A DNA stretch of 64,000 bases from Bacillota bacterium (lineage in GTDB: Bacteria > Bacillota > Clostridia > Lachnospirales > Lachnospiraceae): positions 180,020 to 244,019 of the forward strand of contig JAEZTJ010000033.1 of the NCBI GenBank assembly GCA_023421505.1. Direction: 5' to 3'. The position numbers and the translations under genes are program-made. Every line of letters begins with the position of its first letter. Within the stretch, counting starts at the first letter, position 1. The notes under the pieces were generated by a model. The model did not search any database. It saw only the letters and a list, made by a program, of their open reading frames with translations, and was not told the origin of the DNA. Below are positions 43,352-56,269 of the stretch, piece by piece.

Positions 43352-44584
43352 TTACTTTCTATTTTTAAGAAGATTAGCAATCTCTGAAATACTTTTTGGT
43401 CCTGAAGTCGGTTCATTCACTTCTTTAACCTCATCTGCACTCTCTTCAGAAGCAGCTTGTTTTTCATTGCTATCTGATTTATTAGTATATTTAGCTTTAT
43501 CGGTTATTGTATTTTCGATATTTTTTGTTTGCTTTCTTGCTAATTCCTGTAAAGACATTCCACCACCAGCGGCTTCAATTCTCTTCCTCTTCTTTGAAGC
43601 TTTTGCAACACTTTTCTCGATTAATTCATCTACATTAACTTTATCTAAATATTTATTTACAAAGTACTGTTGAATAATCATAAATACACTGGTTGCAATC
43701 CAGTAAATACCAATACCTATTGGGAAGGTTACACAGAAAAAGAACTGCATGATTGGCATAATATACATCATGGAATTCATAGCTGAAGCAGCAGGATTAT
43801 CGCTATTTCCAGTATTTTTAACCTGAACCTGCTTACTCTGGATAAAGGAAAATACTGCAGCAAGTATAGGTATTATGATACCAGGAAAGCCCCAGCCCGG
43901 TCTATTAGAGATATTAAGACCTAAAAAGCTATTAACATGTTTGATCTTATCTGATGCTTCCAATATTACATTAGATATATCTGATAAACTTCCTGATAAA
44001 GCATTCCACTGTTCTGTACCAAATTGAGAAAGTACACTTATGATATGATTTGTTGAGGATATATCGGTATATCTTAACTTCGCAGTTTCGGCAATTGTTT
44101 TTAGTGCAGTTTGATAATCCGCTGAAGCATTAATCTTTTCTGCTAACGGTTCATAGATATCTTTTATCTGCCCTACATAAGCCGGTATATTATAAACTAT
44201 AGAATATAAAGCAAACATAATCGGTAAGGTTATTAATAAAGGCAAGCACCCTGATGTCGGATTTGCACCGTATTTTTGATATACTGCCTGTGTCTCTGCC
44301 TGCTGTTTTCTTAAAGAAGCTTCGTCTCGTTTCCCCTTATACTTTGCTTGAATCTTCTGCAATTCCGGGCTCATCCTTGATGAAAGCTTAGTAAATTTTT
44401 GTTGTCTGATTGTTAAAGGTAGCATTAATGCTCTAACAATAAATGTAAATATAATAATCGATAAAGCAATATTTTGAACTCCGAAAAAATTAAAAAATTC
44501 GAAAATTCCATTCATAATTAATCCTAATAAATTATTAATAGGACTTAATATTCCGCCGGCTCTCGTTAATAATGTAACCACCAA
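43352..44584 (-). CDS. yidC: Membrane protein insertase YidC
   Basis: This 410-residue YidC/Oxa1 protein lacks the large periplasmic domain of Gram-negative forms. The 60KD_IMP domain (about 30-320) has the conserved TIRQQKFTKLSSRMSPELQKI and NPTSGCLPLLITLPIMFALY segments with the hydrophilic-groove Arg. There is a loop of about 80 residues between helices (about 120-210), longer than in Bacillus SpoIIIJ. The C-terminal cytoplasmic tail is rich in Lys and Glu. The ATG/GTG start region lies close to yidD. It inserts and folds inner-membrane proteins, alone or with Sec. Confidence 0.94.
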   Translation of the reverse strand: MVVTLLTRAGGILSPINNLLGLIMNGIFEFFNFFGVQNIALSIIIFTFIVRALMLPLTIRQQKFTKLSSRMSPELQKIQAKYKGKRDEASLRKQQAETQAVYQKYGANPTSGCLPLLITLPIMFALYSIVYNIPAYVGQIKDIYEPLAEKINASADYQTALKTIAETAKLRYTDISSTNHIISVLSQFGTEQWNALSGSLSDISNVILEASDKIKHVNSFLGLNISNRPGWGFPGIIIPILAAVFSFIQSKQVQVKNTGNSDNPAASAMNSMMYIMPIMQFFFCVTFPIGIGIYWIATSVFMIIQQYFVNKYLDKVNVDELIEKSVAKASKKRKRIEAAGGGMSLQELARKQTKNIENTITDKAKYTNKSDSNEKQAASEESADEVKEVNEPTSGPKSISEIANLLKNRK

Positions 44585-44648
44585 TTATTTTTCCTCCTTA
44601 GAGCTACTGTACAATAATTTTTCTTCCTACAAGTTTATCTTGTATTCA

Positions 44649-44867
44649 TTATGGAACAGGATCATAACCTCCCTTATGAAAGGGATGACACCTTAATATT
44701 CTTCTTACAGTTAAATATGTTCCTTTTAAAGCTCCGTATTTTTCCAGCGCATCTATTGCATAAGAAGAGCAGGTAGGTGTATAGATACAACTGGGTGTTC
44801 TTTTCAGAGGAGAAATATATTTTCTATAACTCTTTATCATAAATATAATAATATACTTAATTCTCAC
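44649..44867 (-). CDS. yidD: Membrane protein insertion efficiency factor YidD
   Basis: This 72-residue protein has the YidD signature [23 protein letters not shown], the Cys pair, [18 protein letters not shown] at the end, and a short hydrophobic N-terminus. It assists membrane insertion together with YidC. Its position between rnpA and yidC is the standard arrangement. Confidence 0.94.
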   Translation of the reverse strand: MRIKYIIIFMIKSYRKYISPLKRTPSCIYTPTCSSYAIDALEKYGALKGTYLTVRRILRCHPFHKGGYDPVP

Positions 44868-44884
44868 TTCTATACCTCTACAAC

Positions 44885-45250
44885 TTATTTTACTCTATCA
44901 GTTAACAGTATCATATCATTTCCAATTTTATGGAGTTTAATCAGATGTAACAATGCGCTTTCTATTTCACTGTAATCTCTTTCTTTGGCACCTACTCTGG
45001 CCACAACGATAATGTCTAATCCACTTAATAAGCTATCCTCGGATAATCGATAGCTTTCTCTGATCAATCTAGTTATTCTGTGTCTTACAACACTATTGCC
45101 AACTTTTTTACTTACCGATATTCCAAGTCGATTATAACTCATATTATTCTTTCTTACATACATAATCAAATACTTATTCGCATATGATTTTCCGGTACTA
45201 TAAACTATTCTGAAATCCTCATTCGCCTTTAATGATTCTGACTTTTTCAT
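44885..45250 (-). CDS. rnpA: Ribonuclease P protein component
   Basis: This 121-residue basic protein has the RNase P protein fold: an N-terminal [20 protein letters not shown] segment, the RNR-like signature [16 protein letters not shown], and [10 protein letters not shown]. It binds the RNase P RNA for 5' maturation of tRNAs. It is downstream of rpmH with about 200 bases between, including a hairpin at the rpmH stop, which may lower its expression relative to L34. Confidence 0.95.
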   Translation of the reverse strand: MKKSESLKANEDFRIVYSTGKSYANKYLIMYVRKNNMSYNRLGISVSKKVGNSVVRHRITRLIRESYRLSEDSLLSGLDIIVVARVGAKERDYSEIESALLHLIKLHKIGNDMILLTDRVK

Positions 45251-45439
45251 TATTTATTATTCCTTATATTACTGCTAAAACTATTATTTAATCAGATGAA
45301 AGTAATACTTTCAATAATTTATTATAATATTTTGTAATAATTTTACAAGTGAATTTTAAACAAGCATTTCTATTTATTCAGTATAAAGATACTATCCTAA
45401 CTACTTGCTAAAAATTCACTTGTTATACATAGAAGAAAA

Positions 45440-45457
45440 GGTCACATAATTGCGACC
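45440..45457 (-). terminator. Attenuator-like hairpin at the rpmH stop codon
   Basis: On the minus strand GGTCGCA-ATTA-TGTGACC (one G-T pair) starts at the last base of the TAG codon and is followed by TTTTCTTC. Short stem, so likely partial termination. Confidence 0.5.
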
Positions 45458-45591
45458 TATGCAGATAACTTCTTTCTTCCTTTTGCTCTTCTCGCAGATA
45501 ATACTTTTCTGCCACTTGCTGTAGCCATTCTTGCTCTAAAACCATGTACCTTTGCATGGGATCTCTTTTTTGGTTGGAATGTCATTTTCAT
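45457..45591 (-). CDS. rpmH: 50S ribosomal protein L34
   Basis: This 44-residue protein begins [20 protein letters not shown] and ends [11 protein letters not shown], the normal L34 sequence and length. GGAGGTG lies 8 bases before the ATG. It is divergent from dnaA, on the other side of the main origin region, as in most Firmicutes. Confidence 0.97.
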   Translation of the reverse strand: MKMTFQPKKRSHAKVHGFRARMATASGRKVLSARRAKGRKKLSA

Positions 45592-46118
45592 TGTTCTGCA
45601 CCTCCTTTTAACTACACCGTGCTATTATTAAGCGAATTATATTTCACATACAAAAGCGGAAACTAATATCTTCTGTATTAAACACTCATACCAAAATGAA
45701 TGGGCAGGCCAGTCCATTTTGTATGTATTTTGGAATATCACGTCTATTATATTCGTAATAGCAGTTTCCGTCAAGTAAATATTTTGTCCACAAGCCTTGA
45801 TAAAAATTATTTTATACTATTCTTACCTTATATATATACCTAATTTTAAAAAATGTTGATAACTTTTATTACCATGTGGACAAAGTGTTTTTAAACTTGC
45901 TCTAATTTTGCAGATTCTATCATTTTATTAACATTTCAAAGCTGTTAATAATGTTCTCTATTTATTAACATTAATAACAAATGAATATATTTTAACAATT
46001 TTATTATTGTTATTTCAATACACAAATCCCCATTAATAAAACAATCGGCATATTAACCATTGAAAATTTAATAAATCTGTTATAATATATAACTATGTGA
46101 GTATTAATGGAGGCTATA
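45592..46118. other. oriC: oriC part 1: rpmH-dnaA intergenic region
   Basis: This 527-base gene-free region has DnaA-box-like sites TTGTCCACA (45784-45792), TGTTGATAA (45854-45862) and TGTGGACAA (45875-45883), each one base off the consensus, in both orientations. An AT-rich tract (about 45940-46085) is a candidate unwinding element. The strand switch of transcription at this point supports origin function. Confidence 0.7.
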
Positions 46119-47471
46119 ATGAAGAACTTAATTGATTCAAAATGGGATGATATTCTAAAATATTTGATATCAGAATATGGAATTACTGATGTATCGTATA
46201 CAACCTGGCTAAAACCACTTAAAGTATATGATGTTGCAGACCATATAATCACAATTCTGATTAATGATGAGCGTATTGGTCCTCCAAGTATCAATATTAT
46301 ACGTAATAAATATGAATTATTATTAAAGGTATCCATAGAAGAGATTATGGGTGAACCTTATGAAATAAAATTTATCCTTCAAAGTCAAATAGATTCTATT
46401 GAAAAGGTTGTAGAGCCGGTTGTAGTGAAAAAGAAAAATAACGGACCAACCTTTTTAAATGCTAGATATACCTTTGATACCTTTGTCGTAGGCGGAAACA
46501 ATGAATTTGCCAGAGCAGCTGCCTTAGCTGTTGCAGAAAATCCGGGTGAAATATATAACCCTCTTTTTATTTACGGAGGTGTTGGTCTTGGCAAAACGCA
46601 TCTTATGCATTCTATAGCACATTTTGTATTAGATCAGAACCCTGATACTAAGGTTTTGTATGTTACGAGTGAAAAATTTACGAATGAATTAATTGATGCT
46701 ATACAGAAAAATACTACAACTCAATTTAGGGAAAAATATAGATCTATTGATATTTTATTAATCGATGATATTCAGTTTATAATAGGAAAAGAAAGAACGC
46801 AGGAAGAATTCTTTCATACCTTTAATACACTTCATGAATCCAAAAGACAAATTATTATCTCCAGTGATCGTCCGCCCAAAGAGATGCTAACTTTAGAGGA
46901 TAGGCTTCGTTCCCGTTTTGAGCATGGACTTTTAGCGGATATTCAATCACCTGATTATGAGACCAGAATGGCTATCTTAAGAAAAAAGGAAGAGCTTGAT
47001 GGTCTTAAAATAGATGAAGATGTACTAGGTTATATAGCTACAAATATTAAATCCAATATTAGAGAGTTAGAGGGAGCACTTACTAAAATAGTAGCTTTCT
47101 CAAGGCTAAAGAAAAGGGACTTAAACATTCTTTTAGCAGAAGAAGCTTTGAAAGATATTATATCCCCAAATGAAAAGAAAGTGATTACACCTGAATTAAT
47201 TGTTGAAGTAGTAGCTGAGCATCATAATATTACTACAGCAGATATCTTTTCAAAGGATAAGAGCAGAAATGTTTCCTATCCCAGACAGATTGTAATGTAT
47301 CTTTGCCGCCGTTTAACAGATCTTTCAGTTACAGAAATCGGAAAGATTCTAGGTAACAGGGATCATTCCACAGTTCTTCATGGATGTGAGAAGGTAACAA
47401 AGGATATAGAAAATGACGCATCTTTACATAATACAATTGATGTATTAATAAAGAAAATTAATCCGGAATAG
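46119..47471 (+). CDS. dnaA: Replication initiator DnaA
   Basis: This 450-residue protein has the N-terminal helicase-interaction domain, the AAA+ core with FIYGGVGLGKTHLMHSI (Walker A) and LLIDDIQFI (Walker B), and the C-terminal DNA-binding domain with the signature GNRDHSTVLHGCEKV. The start at 46119 (MKNLIDSKW) is set by GGAGG just upstream; an in-frame ATG four codons earlier overlaps that site. It is flanked on both sides by DnaA-box regions. Confidence 0.97.
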   Translation: MKNLIDSKWDDILKYLISEYGITDVSYTTWLKPLKVYDVADHIITILINDERIGPPSINIIRNKYELLLKVSIEEIMGEPYEIKFILQSQIDSIEKVVEPVVVKKKNNGPTFLNARYTFDTFVVGGNNEFARAAALAVAENPGEIYNPLFIYGGVGLGKTHLMHSIAHFVLDQNPDTKVLYVTSEKFTNELIDAIQKNTTTQFREKYRSIDILLIDDIQFIIGKERTQEEFFHTFNTLHESKRQIIISSDRPPKEMLTLEDRLRSRFEHGLLADIQSPDYETRMAILRKKEELDGLKIDEDVLGYIATNIKSNIRELEGALTKIVAFSRLKKRDLNILLAEEALKDIISPNEKKVITPELIVEVVAEHHNITTADIFSKDKSRNVSYPRQIVMYLCRRLTDLSVTEIGKILGNRDHSTVLHGCEKVTKDIENDASLHNTIDVLIKKINPE

Positions 47472-47753
47472 GTAATTTAATAATCTGTATATAACTTAAT
47501 TTTATTCAGTTGATAATTGGTTGATAAAACGTTGATATATTGTTCATAATAATATTTTACATTATTTGTCTATTATAGAATAACATATTTTCCACATCCT
47601 TATAAGCACTTTTAAGGTTAGTTATCATTGATGCAAAGTCTTGATTTTACTGGCGCTTTTAAGGATATCAACATTTAAACACTGCTTATTATTAATATTA
47701 CTAAGAATCTTTTATATATTTATCTATTTCACATGAAGGGAGATTATACACAG
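47472..47753. other. oriC: oriC part 2: dnaA-dnaN intergenic region
   Basis: This 282-base gap has a DnaA-box-like site TTTTCCACA (47588-47596, one mismatch), repeated TTGATAA/TTGATA elements (about 47511-47540) and AT-rich runs. With part 1 it gives the bipartite origin layout of Firmicutes. Confidence 0.6.
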
Positions 47754-48863
47754 ATGAAAATCCTATGTCAAAAATCGGATCTTTTAAATGGTGTAAATAT
47801 TGTATTGAAAGCAGTACCTGTAAAATCTACAATGCCAATCTTAGAATGTCTAATTATAGAAGCTTCTGAAAATGTCATCAAATTAATAGCAAATGATATG
47901 GAACTTGCTATTGAAACTATAGTAAAGGGAACAATTATAGAAAAAGGAACAGTTGCATTAAATGCTAAAGTATTTTCTGAAATAGTAAGAAGACTACCTG
48001 AAAATGAGGTAAAAATAACAACTGACACTAATTTTATGACAGAAATTATTTGTGAAAAAGCTAAATTTTCAATATCAGGAAGATCAGGAGAAGAATTTCC
48101 AAGTCTGCCTAGTATAGAAAAAGAGAATCCGGTGGTAATTTCACAATTTACATTAAAAGAGATCATCAGACAGACAGTATTCTCTATTTCTGATAATGAA
48201 AGTAATAAGATAATGACAGGAGAGTTATTTGAAATTAAGAATAATGAGTTACGCGTTATCTCTTTGGATGGACATAGAATCTCTATACGAAGAATTACTA
48301 TGAAGGATTCTTATGATGACAGAAAGATTATTGTTCCAGGGAAAGCTCTAAATGAAATAATAAAAATTTTATCCGGTGAAGCATCTTCACTAGTAAATAT
48401 ATATTTTACTGAAAAGCATGCATTATTTGAATTTGATGATACCGTAGTTTTAACAAGATTAATTGAGGGTGAGTATTATCGTATCGATCAGATGCTTTCC
48501 AGTGATTATGAGACGAAGGTAACTATCAATAAAAAAGAACTTCAAAGCTGTATTGAAAGAGCATCTTTATTAATTAGGGAAACAGATAAGAAGCCAATTA
48601 TTATTGATATAAAAAATAATGATTTTGAATTAAAGATTAATACAGCAATCGGATCTATGAATGAAGAAATTGATATTACGATGGAAGGCAAAGATATTAT
48701 TATTGGCTTTAATCCAAAATTTCTTTTGGATGCACTTCGTGTAATTGATGATGAAACAGTAGATATATATTTAATAAATGCAAAAGCTCCTTGCTTTATT
48801 CGTGATAAAGAGCAATCCTATATTTACTTAATCTTACCAGTTAATATAAATGTTGTTGCATAA
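47754..48863 (+). CDS. dnaN: DNA polymerase III beta subunit (sliding clamp)
   Basis: This 369-residue protein has three clamp-fold domains and ends with the typical YIYLILPVNI. It forms the ring that holds DNA polymerase on DNA. The start at 47754 (MKILCQKSDLL) follows AAGGGAG at the right distance; seven extra codons upstream contain that site. It follows dnaA, separated by part of oriC. Confidence 0.97.
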   Translation: MKILCQKSDLLNGVNIVLKAVPVKSTMPILECLIIEASENVIKLIANDMELAIETIVKGTIIEKGTVALNAKVFSEIVRRLPENEVKITTDTNFMTEIICEKAKFSISGRSGEEFPSLPSIEKENPVVISQFTLKEIIRQTVFSISDNESNKIMTGELFEIKNNELRVISLDGHRISIRRITMKDSYDDRKIIVPGKALNEIIKILSGEASSLVNIYFTEKHALFEFDDTVVLTRLIEGEYYRIDQMLSSDYETKVTINKKELQSCIERASLLIRETDKKPIIIDIKNNDFELKINTAIGSMNEEIDITMEGKDIIIGFNPKFLLDALRVIDDETVDIYLINAKAPCFIRDKEQSYIYLILPVNINVVA

Positions 48864-48886
48864 ACTATGCATCAAATATTTATATT

Positions 48887-48908
48887 AAGTGCAGATTGGG
48901 CTGCATTT
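48887..48908 (+). terminator. Weak terminator after dnaN
   Basis: AAGTGCAG and CTGCATTT arms, loop ATTGGG, then ACTTTTATT. Probably partial, since yaaA and recF follow. Confidence 0.45.
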
Positions 48909-49001
48909 ACTTTTATTGTCACCTGTAAATACCCATATAGCAAAGCTATCTGTTTATTATAATAATTTAGTATTGTATATTACTATGAAAGGGTGTTAAA
49001 G

Positions 49002-49211
49002 ATGCATCAAATAAAGTTAAGAGAAGAATATATTAAACTTGGACAGGTACTTAAGGCTGCAGGTCTTGTTGATTCTGGTGTCGTTGCAAAATTTGAGATT
49101 TTAGAAGGTAAAGTTAAGGTAAACGGAGCTGTGGAGCTACAAAGAGGGAAAAAACTTTATGATGGTGATATTGTTGAGTATCATGGAGAACAAATTCAGA
49201 TATTAAAATAG
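49002..49211 (+). CDS. yaaA: S4-domain RNA-binding protein YaaA
   Basis: This 69-residue S4 domain protein (IKLGQVLKAAGLVDSGVVAK, then VKVNGAVELQRGKKL) belongs to the small YaaA family always found between dnaN and recF in Firmicutes. It probably binds structured RNA or the ribosome; the precise role is unknown. The start at 49002 follows AAAGGG; the in-frame GTG nine bases earlier lies within that site. Confidence 0.9.
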   Translation: MHQIKLREEYIKLGQVLKAAGLVDSGVVAKFEILEGKVKVNGAVELQRGKKLYDGDIVEYHGEQIQILK

Positions 49212-49247
49212 CTTTAATAATAAAGAGAAAGAAATTTTGGTGCTGCT

Positions 49248-50351
49248 ATGATTGTTAAATCTTTGGAATTGAAGGATTATAGAAATTATAATAATCTGAA
49301 TATAACCTTTTCAAATGGTACCAACATTTTATACGGTGAGAATGCGCAAGGAAAGACAAATATTCTTGAAGCTATTTATCTTTGTGGTACAACTAAATCA
49401 CATCGTGGAAGTAAAGATAGAGAAATTATTCAATTTTCAGAAGAAGAAGCACATGTACGTATTACTCTGGAGAAAAATAAGATTCCTCATCGAATAGATT
49501 TACATCTAAAGAAGAATAAAGCAAAAGGTGTTGCCATTGATGGTATCCCGATTAAAAGACAAGGTGAATTATTTGGTATGCTTAACCTTGTGTTTTTTTC
49601 GCCGGAGGATTTATATATAATAAAAAATGGGCCAGGTGAGAGGAGAAGATTTATTGATCTGGAACTATGCCAGCTAGATAAAATTTATCTTAGCGATCTT
49701 ACAAATTATAATAAAATACTTCTCCAGCGCAATAACTTATTAAAACAGATTTGTTTTAACAGGAATTTATTGGATACACTATATGTATGGGACGAGAAGC
49801 TTCTGGAATATGGATGCAAATTAATCGCGGCTCGTAAGCAATTTATCAAACGGTTAAATATTTTAGTTTTTGATATACATAAGAAAATTACCGGAGGAAA
49901 AGAAGAACTACTTCTTCAATACGAACCAAATGTAAGTATAGAAGATTTTAAAAATAAATTGAAAAAATCTTTGGATAGGGATTTAAATTTAAAAATGTCA
50001 AATATTGGCCCCCACAGAGATGATTTAAGCTTTTTGATAGGAAATGCTGATATTAGAAAATTTGGATCTCAGGGGCAACAGCGCACTGCTGCATTATCCT
50101 GTAAGCTCGCTGAAATTGATTTAGTTAAATCAGTAATAAAAGAAAATCCTATTCTTTTACTAGATGATGTATTATCTGAACTTGACAGGCAAAGGCAGAC
50201 TCAATTGCTTAATAGTATAGGTGATATTCAGACGATTATTACCTGTACTGGTTTAGAGGAATTTGTTAATCATAGATTTCAATATGATAAAATATTTCAT
50301 GTCGTAAGTGGTAGTGTAACTAATGAAAACGAAGGAGAAATCCGTCGATAA
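49248..50351 (+). CDS. recF: DNA repair protein RecF
   Basis: This 367-residue SMC-like ATPase has Walker A YGENAQGKTNILEAI (residues 29-43), the signature FGSQGQQRTAALSCKLAEI and Walker B ILLLDDVLSELD. It loads RecA at gaps with RecO and RecR. The ribosome site is weak, so it may depend on translation of yaaA 36 bases upstream. Confidence 0.95.
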   Translation: MIVKSLELKDYRNYNNLNITFSNGTNILYGENAQGKTNILEAIYLCGTTKSHRGSKDREIIQFSEEEAHVRITLEKNKIPHRIDLHLKKNKAKGVAIDGIPIKRQGELFGMLNLVFFSPEDLYIIKNGPGERRRFIDLELCQLDKIYLSDLTNYNKILLQRNNLLKQICFNRNLLDTLYVWDEKLLEYGCKLIAARKQFIKRLNILVFDIHKKITGGKEELLLQYEPNVSIEDFKNKLKKSLDRDLNLKMSNIGPHRDDLSFLIGNADIRKFGSQGQQRTAALSCKLAEIDLVKSVIKENPILLLDDVLSELDRQRQTQLLNSIGDIQTIITCTGLEEFVNHRFQYDKIFHVVSGSVTNENEGEIRR

Positions 50352-52304
<1,953 letters not shown>

Positions 52305-52402
52305 TAGACTAACAGATACAAAGGAAACCATGAATAAAAGTACGGACATCTGAGATTACAAGAATAAGTAAATCCCGGAACAGTTTGAACGGAGGAAAAG
52401 TA

Positions 52403-55057
52403 ATGGATGATAATATCTTTGACAAGGTGCATGACGTTGATCTAAGAAAAACGATGGAAACGTCTTACATTGATTACGCAATGTCTGTAATCGCGGCACG
52501 CGCCCTGCCCGATGTGAGGGACGGTCTAAAACCGGTACAAAGAAGAATTTTATATGCAATGATAGAGTTAAATAACGGTCCTGACAAGCCGCACCGTAAA
52601 TGTGCCCGTATTGTCGGAGATACTATGGGTAAATACCATCCTCATGGTGACAGCTCTATCTATGAAGCACTTGTTAAGCTGGCACAGGATTTTTCTACCA
52701 GATATCCATTAATAGACGGACATGGAAATTTTGGCTCAGTAGATGGAGACGGAGCAGCTGCGATGCGTTATACCGAAGCGCGTCTTAGTAAGATATCCAT
52801 GGAGATGCTGTCGGATATTAGTAAAGATACCGTAGATTTTAATCCAAACTTTGATGAAACTGAAAAAGAGCCGGTAGTACTTCCCTCTAGATATCCAAAT
52901 CTCCTTGTTAATGGTACCTCAGGTATCGCTGTAGGCATGGCGACTAATATTCCGCCTCACAATTTACGTGAGGTAATTAATGGCGTACTTAAAATAATTG
53001 ATAATCACATAGAAGAAGACAGAGAGACTGAACTTGAGGAGATTCTGCAGATTATAAAGGGACCGGATTTTCCTACAGGAGCAGAGATTTTAGGTACAGC
53101 AGGTATTGAAGAGGCATACAGAACGGGACGCGGTAAGATAAGAGTTCGTGCTGTGACAGATATTGAGGCTATGGCGAATGGTAAGAACAGAATCGTTGTT
53201 ACCGAGCTTCCTTATATGGTGAATAAAGCAAGGCTGATAGAGAAAATAGCCGAGCTTGTTAAGGAAAAGAAAGTGGATGGTATCACAGAACTTCGTGATG
53301 AGTCAGACCGATCCGGTATGAGAATAGTCATTGAGCTTAGAAGAGACGTTAATGCTAATGTTCTGTTAAACCAATTATATAAGCATACTCAACTTCAGGA
53401 TACCTTTGGTGTAATAATGCTTGCCTTAGTGAATAATGAACCGAGGGTTCTGAATTTATACCAAATGCTTGATTATTACTTACAGCATCAAAAGGAAGTT
53501 GTAACCAGACGTACAAGGTATGATTTAAATAAAGCGGAAGAAAGAGCTCATATTTTACAGGGCTTATTAATTGCACTTGATAATATTGATGAGGTTATTT
53601 CAATTATACGTTCATCCCAGAATGGTAATATTGCGAAGGAACGTTTGATTGAACGCTTTGCGCTGACTGATATTCAGGCACAAGCAATCATCGATATGAG
53701 ACTTCGTGCACTAACCGGTTTGGAACGGGAAAGACTGGAGAACGAGTTTGCCGAGCTTATGGCAAAGATTGCAGAATACAAAGCAATTCTAGCTGATGAG
53801 AAAAAATTACTGGGTGTTATTAAACAGGAAATTACAGTTATTCGTGATAAATACGGTGATGAAAGAAGAACCTCAATCGGCTACGATGAATTTGATATTT
53901 CAATGGAGGATTTAATTCCGAATGAAAATACCGTTATTGCCATGACAAAACTAGGCTATATTAAGCGTATGACGATAGATAATTTTAAAAGTCAGCATAG
54001 AGGTGGTAAAGGAATCAAGGGTATGCAAACCATTGATGAGGATTTTATAGAAGATCTCCTTATGACAACCAACCATCACTATATTATGTTCTTTACCAAT
54101 AAGGGTAGAGTATATAGATTAAAAGCCTATGAGATACCGGAATCTGGAAGAACAGCCAGAGGAACGGCAATTGTCAACTTATTACAGCTACTACCGGAGG
54201 AAAGAATTACTGCTATTATACCACTTAAGGAATATAAAAATGATCGTTTCCTGTTCATGGCTACGAAAAATGGTATCGTTAAGAAAACTCCAATTAAGGA
54301 CTACGAAAACATCAGAAAATCAGGTCTTCAGGCAATCAGTTTAAGAGAAGATGATGAGCTCATTGAAGTGAAATCAACAAATCTTACTAAGGATATTTTC
54401 TTAGTAACCAAGAATGGTATGTGTATCCGATTTAATGAGCGTGATGTAAGACCGACGGGAAGAACCTCAATGGGTGTAATCGGAATGACCTTAACCAGTG
54501 ATGATCAGATAGTTGGTATGCAGTTAAATACGCAGGGACAATATCTTCTTTTTGTATCAGAAAATGGTATGGGTAAGCGTACCGAGATGGAAGAATTTAC
54601 AGTTCAACGCCGTGGTGGTAAGGGTGTTAAATGTTATAAGATTACTGAAAAAACCGGAGATTTGATAGGAGTTAAGGCTGTCAATGAAGAAAATGAAGTA
54701 ATACTTATCACAACAGAGGGAATTATTATTCGTCTGATGGTTAGCGATATCTCAATTCTTGGTCGGATTACCTCAGGTGTTAAGCTAATGGCAATTGATT
54801 CAGAAACAGATATTAAGGTTGCTAGCTTTGCAAAGGTAAGAGAAAGTAATAATGCAACATCAGAGGAAGATTTAATCAAGAATCTAGAGAAAGAATTAGA
54901 AGAAGAAAATATAAAGATAGACCCCGCTGATTATTCGGAGGAGGATTATGCTGATTATTCTGAGGAAGATTTCATTGATGGAAAAATAGATTTAAAGGAA
55001 TCTTATGAAGATCAGATTGAAAATACTCAATCAGAGGAAGGTCTATCTGAAGAGTAA
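52403..55057 (+). CDS. gyrA: DNA gyrase subunit A
   Basis: This 884-residue subunit has catalytic Tyr123 ([12 protein letters not shown]). The quinolone-determining segment [10 protein letters not shown] (Ser84, Glu88) is of the drug-sensitive type. The C-terminal beta-pinwheel has the GyrA box QRRGGKG and a similar QHRGGKG earlier, so this is gyrase rather than topoisomerase IV. The last 60 residues form a very acidic tail with a repeated DYSEED motif. GGAGG precedes the ATG at 52403, six codons inside the longest frame. It follows gyrB by about 100 bases. Confidence 0.97.
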   Translation: MDDNIFDKVHDVDLRKTMETSYIDYAMSVIAARALPDVRDGLKPVQRRILYAMIELNNGPDKPHRKCARIVGDTMGKYHPHGDSSIYEALVKLAQDFSTRYPLIDGHGNFGSVDGDGAAAMRYTEARLSKISMEMLSDISKDTVDFNPNFDETEKEPVVLPSRYPNLLVNGTSGIAVGMATNIPPHNLREVINGVLKIIDNHIEEDRETELEEILQIIKGPDFPTGAEILGTAGIEEAYRTGRGKIRVRAVTDIEAMANGKNRIVVTELPYMVNKARLIEKIAELVKEKKVDGITELRDESDRSGMRIVIELRRDVNANVLLNQLYKHTQLQDTFGVIMLALVNNEPRVLNLYQMLDYYLQHQKEVVTRRTRYDLNKAEERAHILQGLLIALDNIDEVISIIRSSQNGNIAKERLIERFALTDIQAQAIIDMRLRALTGLERERLENEFAELMAKIAEYKAILADEKKLLGVIKQEITVIRDKYGDERRTSIGYDEFDISMEDLIPNENTVIAMTKLGYIKRMTIDNFKSQHRGGKGIKGMQTIDEDFIEDLLMTTNHHYIMFFTNKGRVYRLKAYEIPESGRTARGTAIVNLLQLLPEERITAIIPLKEYKNDRFLFMATKNGIVKKTPIKDYENIRKSGLQAISLREDDELIEVKSTNLTKDIFLVTKNGMCIRFNERDVRPTGRTSMGVIGMTLTSDDQIVGMQLNTQGQYLLFVSENGMGKRTEMEEFTVQRRGGKGVKCYKITEKTGDLIGVKAVNEENEVILITTEGIIIRLMVSDISILGRITSGVKLMAIDSETDIKVASFAKVRESNNATSEEDLIKNLEKELEEENIKIDPADYSEEDYADYSEEDFIDGKIDLKESYEDQIENTQSEEGLSEE

Positions 55058-55087
55058 AAAATCATTGACGGAAACAGATAAAAATAT

Positions 55088-55174
55088 CTAAGATATTTCA
55101 CTCAGCAAGTTTGTGTCTGCGCTGCGTACACAAATTTGTAATGCGCAAAGAGCTGTGCAGAAATGGGGTAAAGT
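55088..55174 (+). repeat. Start-proximal dispersed repeat (family A), fumA copy
   Basis: Matches the minus strand of 21495-21411: TTTCACTC-GCAAGTTTG-GTCTGCGC, CACAAA, then GCAG-AATGGGGTA, ending directly at the start codon of the fumarase gene. Confidence 0.75.
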
Positions 55175-56017
55175 ATGAGAATAATACACACAGATAAAAT
55201 AATTAATAATATTAAAGAAATGTGTATCGAAGCCAACTATAAGTTGGCTTCTGATGTAGAAGAGAGGGTGCGTGGTTCGATTAATAAAGAAACCTCTCCG
55301 CTTGGAAAACAAATATTAGGACAATTGGAAGAAAATTTAAATATTGCCGTCACAGATAATATACCAATCTGCCAAGATACCGGAATGGCTATTATATTTG
55401 TTAAGCTTGGACAGGATGTTCATATTGAAGGGATGAATCTTAACGACGCGATTAATGAAGGCATAAGGCAAGGATATAAAGAAGGATATTTAAGAAAATC
55501 AGTTGTTTCTGATCCACTAATCAGAAATAATTCAAATGATAACACTCCCGGAATAATCCACTATGAAATTGTACCTGGGGAACAGATAGATATTACTGTC
55601 GCACCGAAAGGATTTGGAAGTGAGAATATGAGCCGTGTTTATATGTTAAAGCCTTCTGATGGAACAGAAGGTGTGAAGCAAGCAGTAATTGAGACGGTGA
55701 AACTAGCAGGACCAAATGCCTGTCCGCCAATTGTAGTTGGAGTAGGAATAGGGGGAAGCTTTGAAAAATGTACCTTCTTGGCAAAGAAAGCTCTTGCAAG
55801 GAGTATGAATAAACCCTCCAAGCTTATGCATATCAAAAAACTTGAGGAAGAGCTTTTAGAAGAAATCAATCAACTTGGTATCGGTCCAGGTGGTTTGGGT
55901 GGAAGAATAACAGCATTAGGGGTAAATATTGAAACTTATCCTACACATATAGCAGGACTTCCTGTTGCAATTAATATATGTTGCCATGTTAACCGTCATA
56001 TTACTAGAGTCATTTAA
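55175..56017 (+). CDS. fumA: Fumarate hydratase class I, alpha subunit
   Basis: This 280-residue protein is the N-terminal half of iron-sulfur-dependent class I fumarase or L(+)-tartrate dehydratase. It has the cluster-ligand segment [31 protein letters not shown] and [19 protein letters not shown]. It forms an oxygen-sensitive [4Fe-4S] enzyme with the beta subunit at 56270 and converts fumarate and malate. Fumarate is assigned over tartrate because of overall clostridial usage, not a decisive residue. The presumed ribosome site GGGG is part of dispersed repeat A. Confidence 0.9.
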   Translation: MRIIHTDKIINNIKEMCIEANYKLASDVEERVRGSINKETSPLGKQILGQLEENLNIAVTDNIPICQDTGMAIIFVKLGQDVHIEGMNLNDAINEGIRQGYKEGYLRKSVVSDPLIRNNSNDNTPGIIHYEIVPGEQIDITVAPKGFGSENMSRVYMLKPSDGTEGVKQAVIETVKLAGPNACPPIVVGVGIGGSFEKCTFLAKKALARSMNKPSKLMHIKKLEEELLEEINQLGIGPGGLGGRITALGVNIETYPTHIAGLPVAINICCHVNRHITRVI

Positions 56018-56269
56018 TATATATTTATATTCTGTCATCAATGTAATATATAAAAATGAGTTTATAAGGAAAGTACTAAAGTATTTTACTTAATTTAAGG
56101 ATTCCTAATTGAATGTAATAGTATATTTATAGATTAATATTTTATTAGTTCAATTCACATTATAAAATAGCACTTTACCATATTATAACCAATGTATAAA
56201 ATGATATATGGCTTATTATAAATTCATATTGATTTGGGAAACATAAGAAAGTGAGAGATACAAAAGTAA

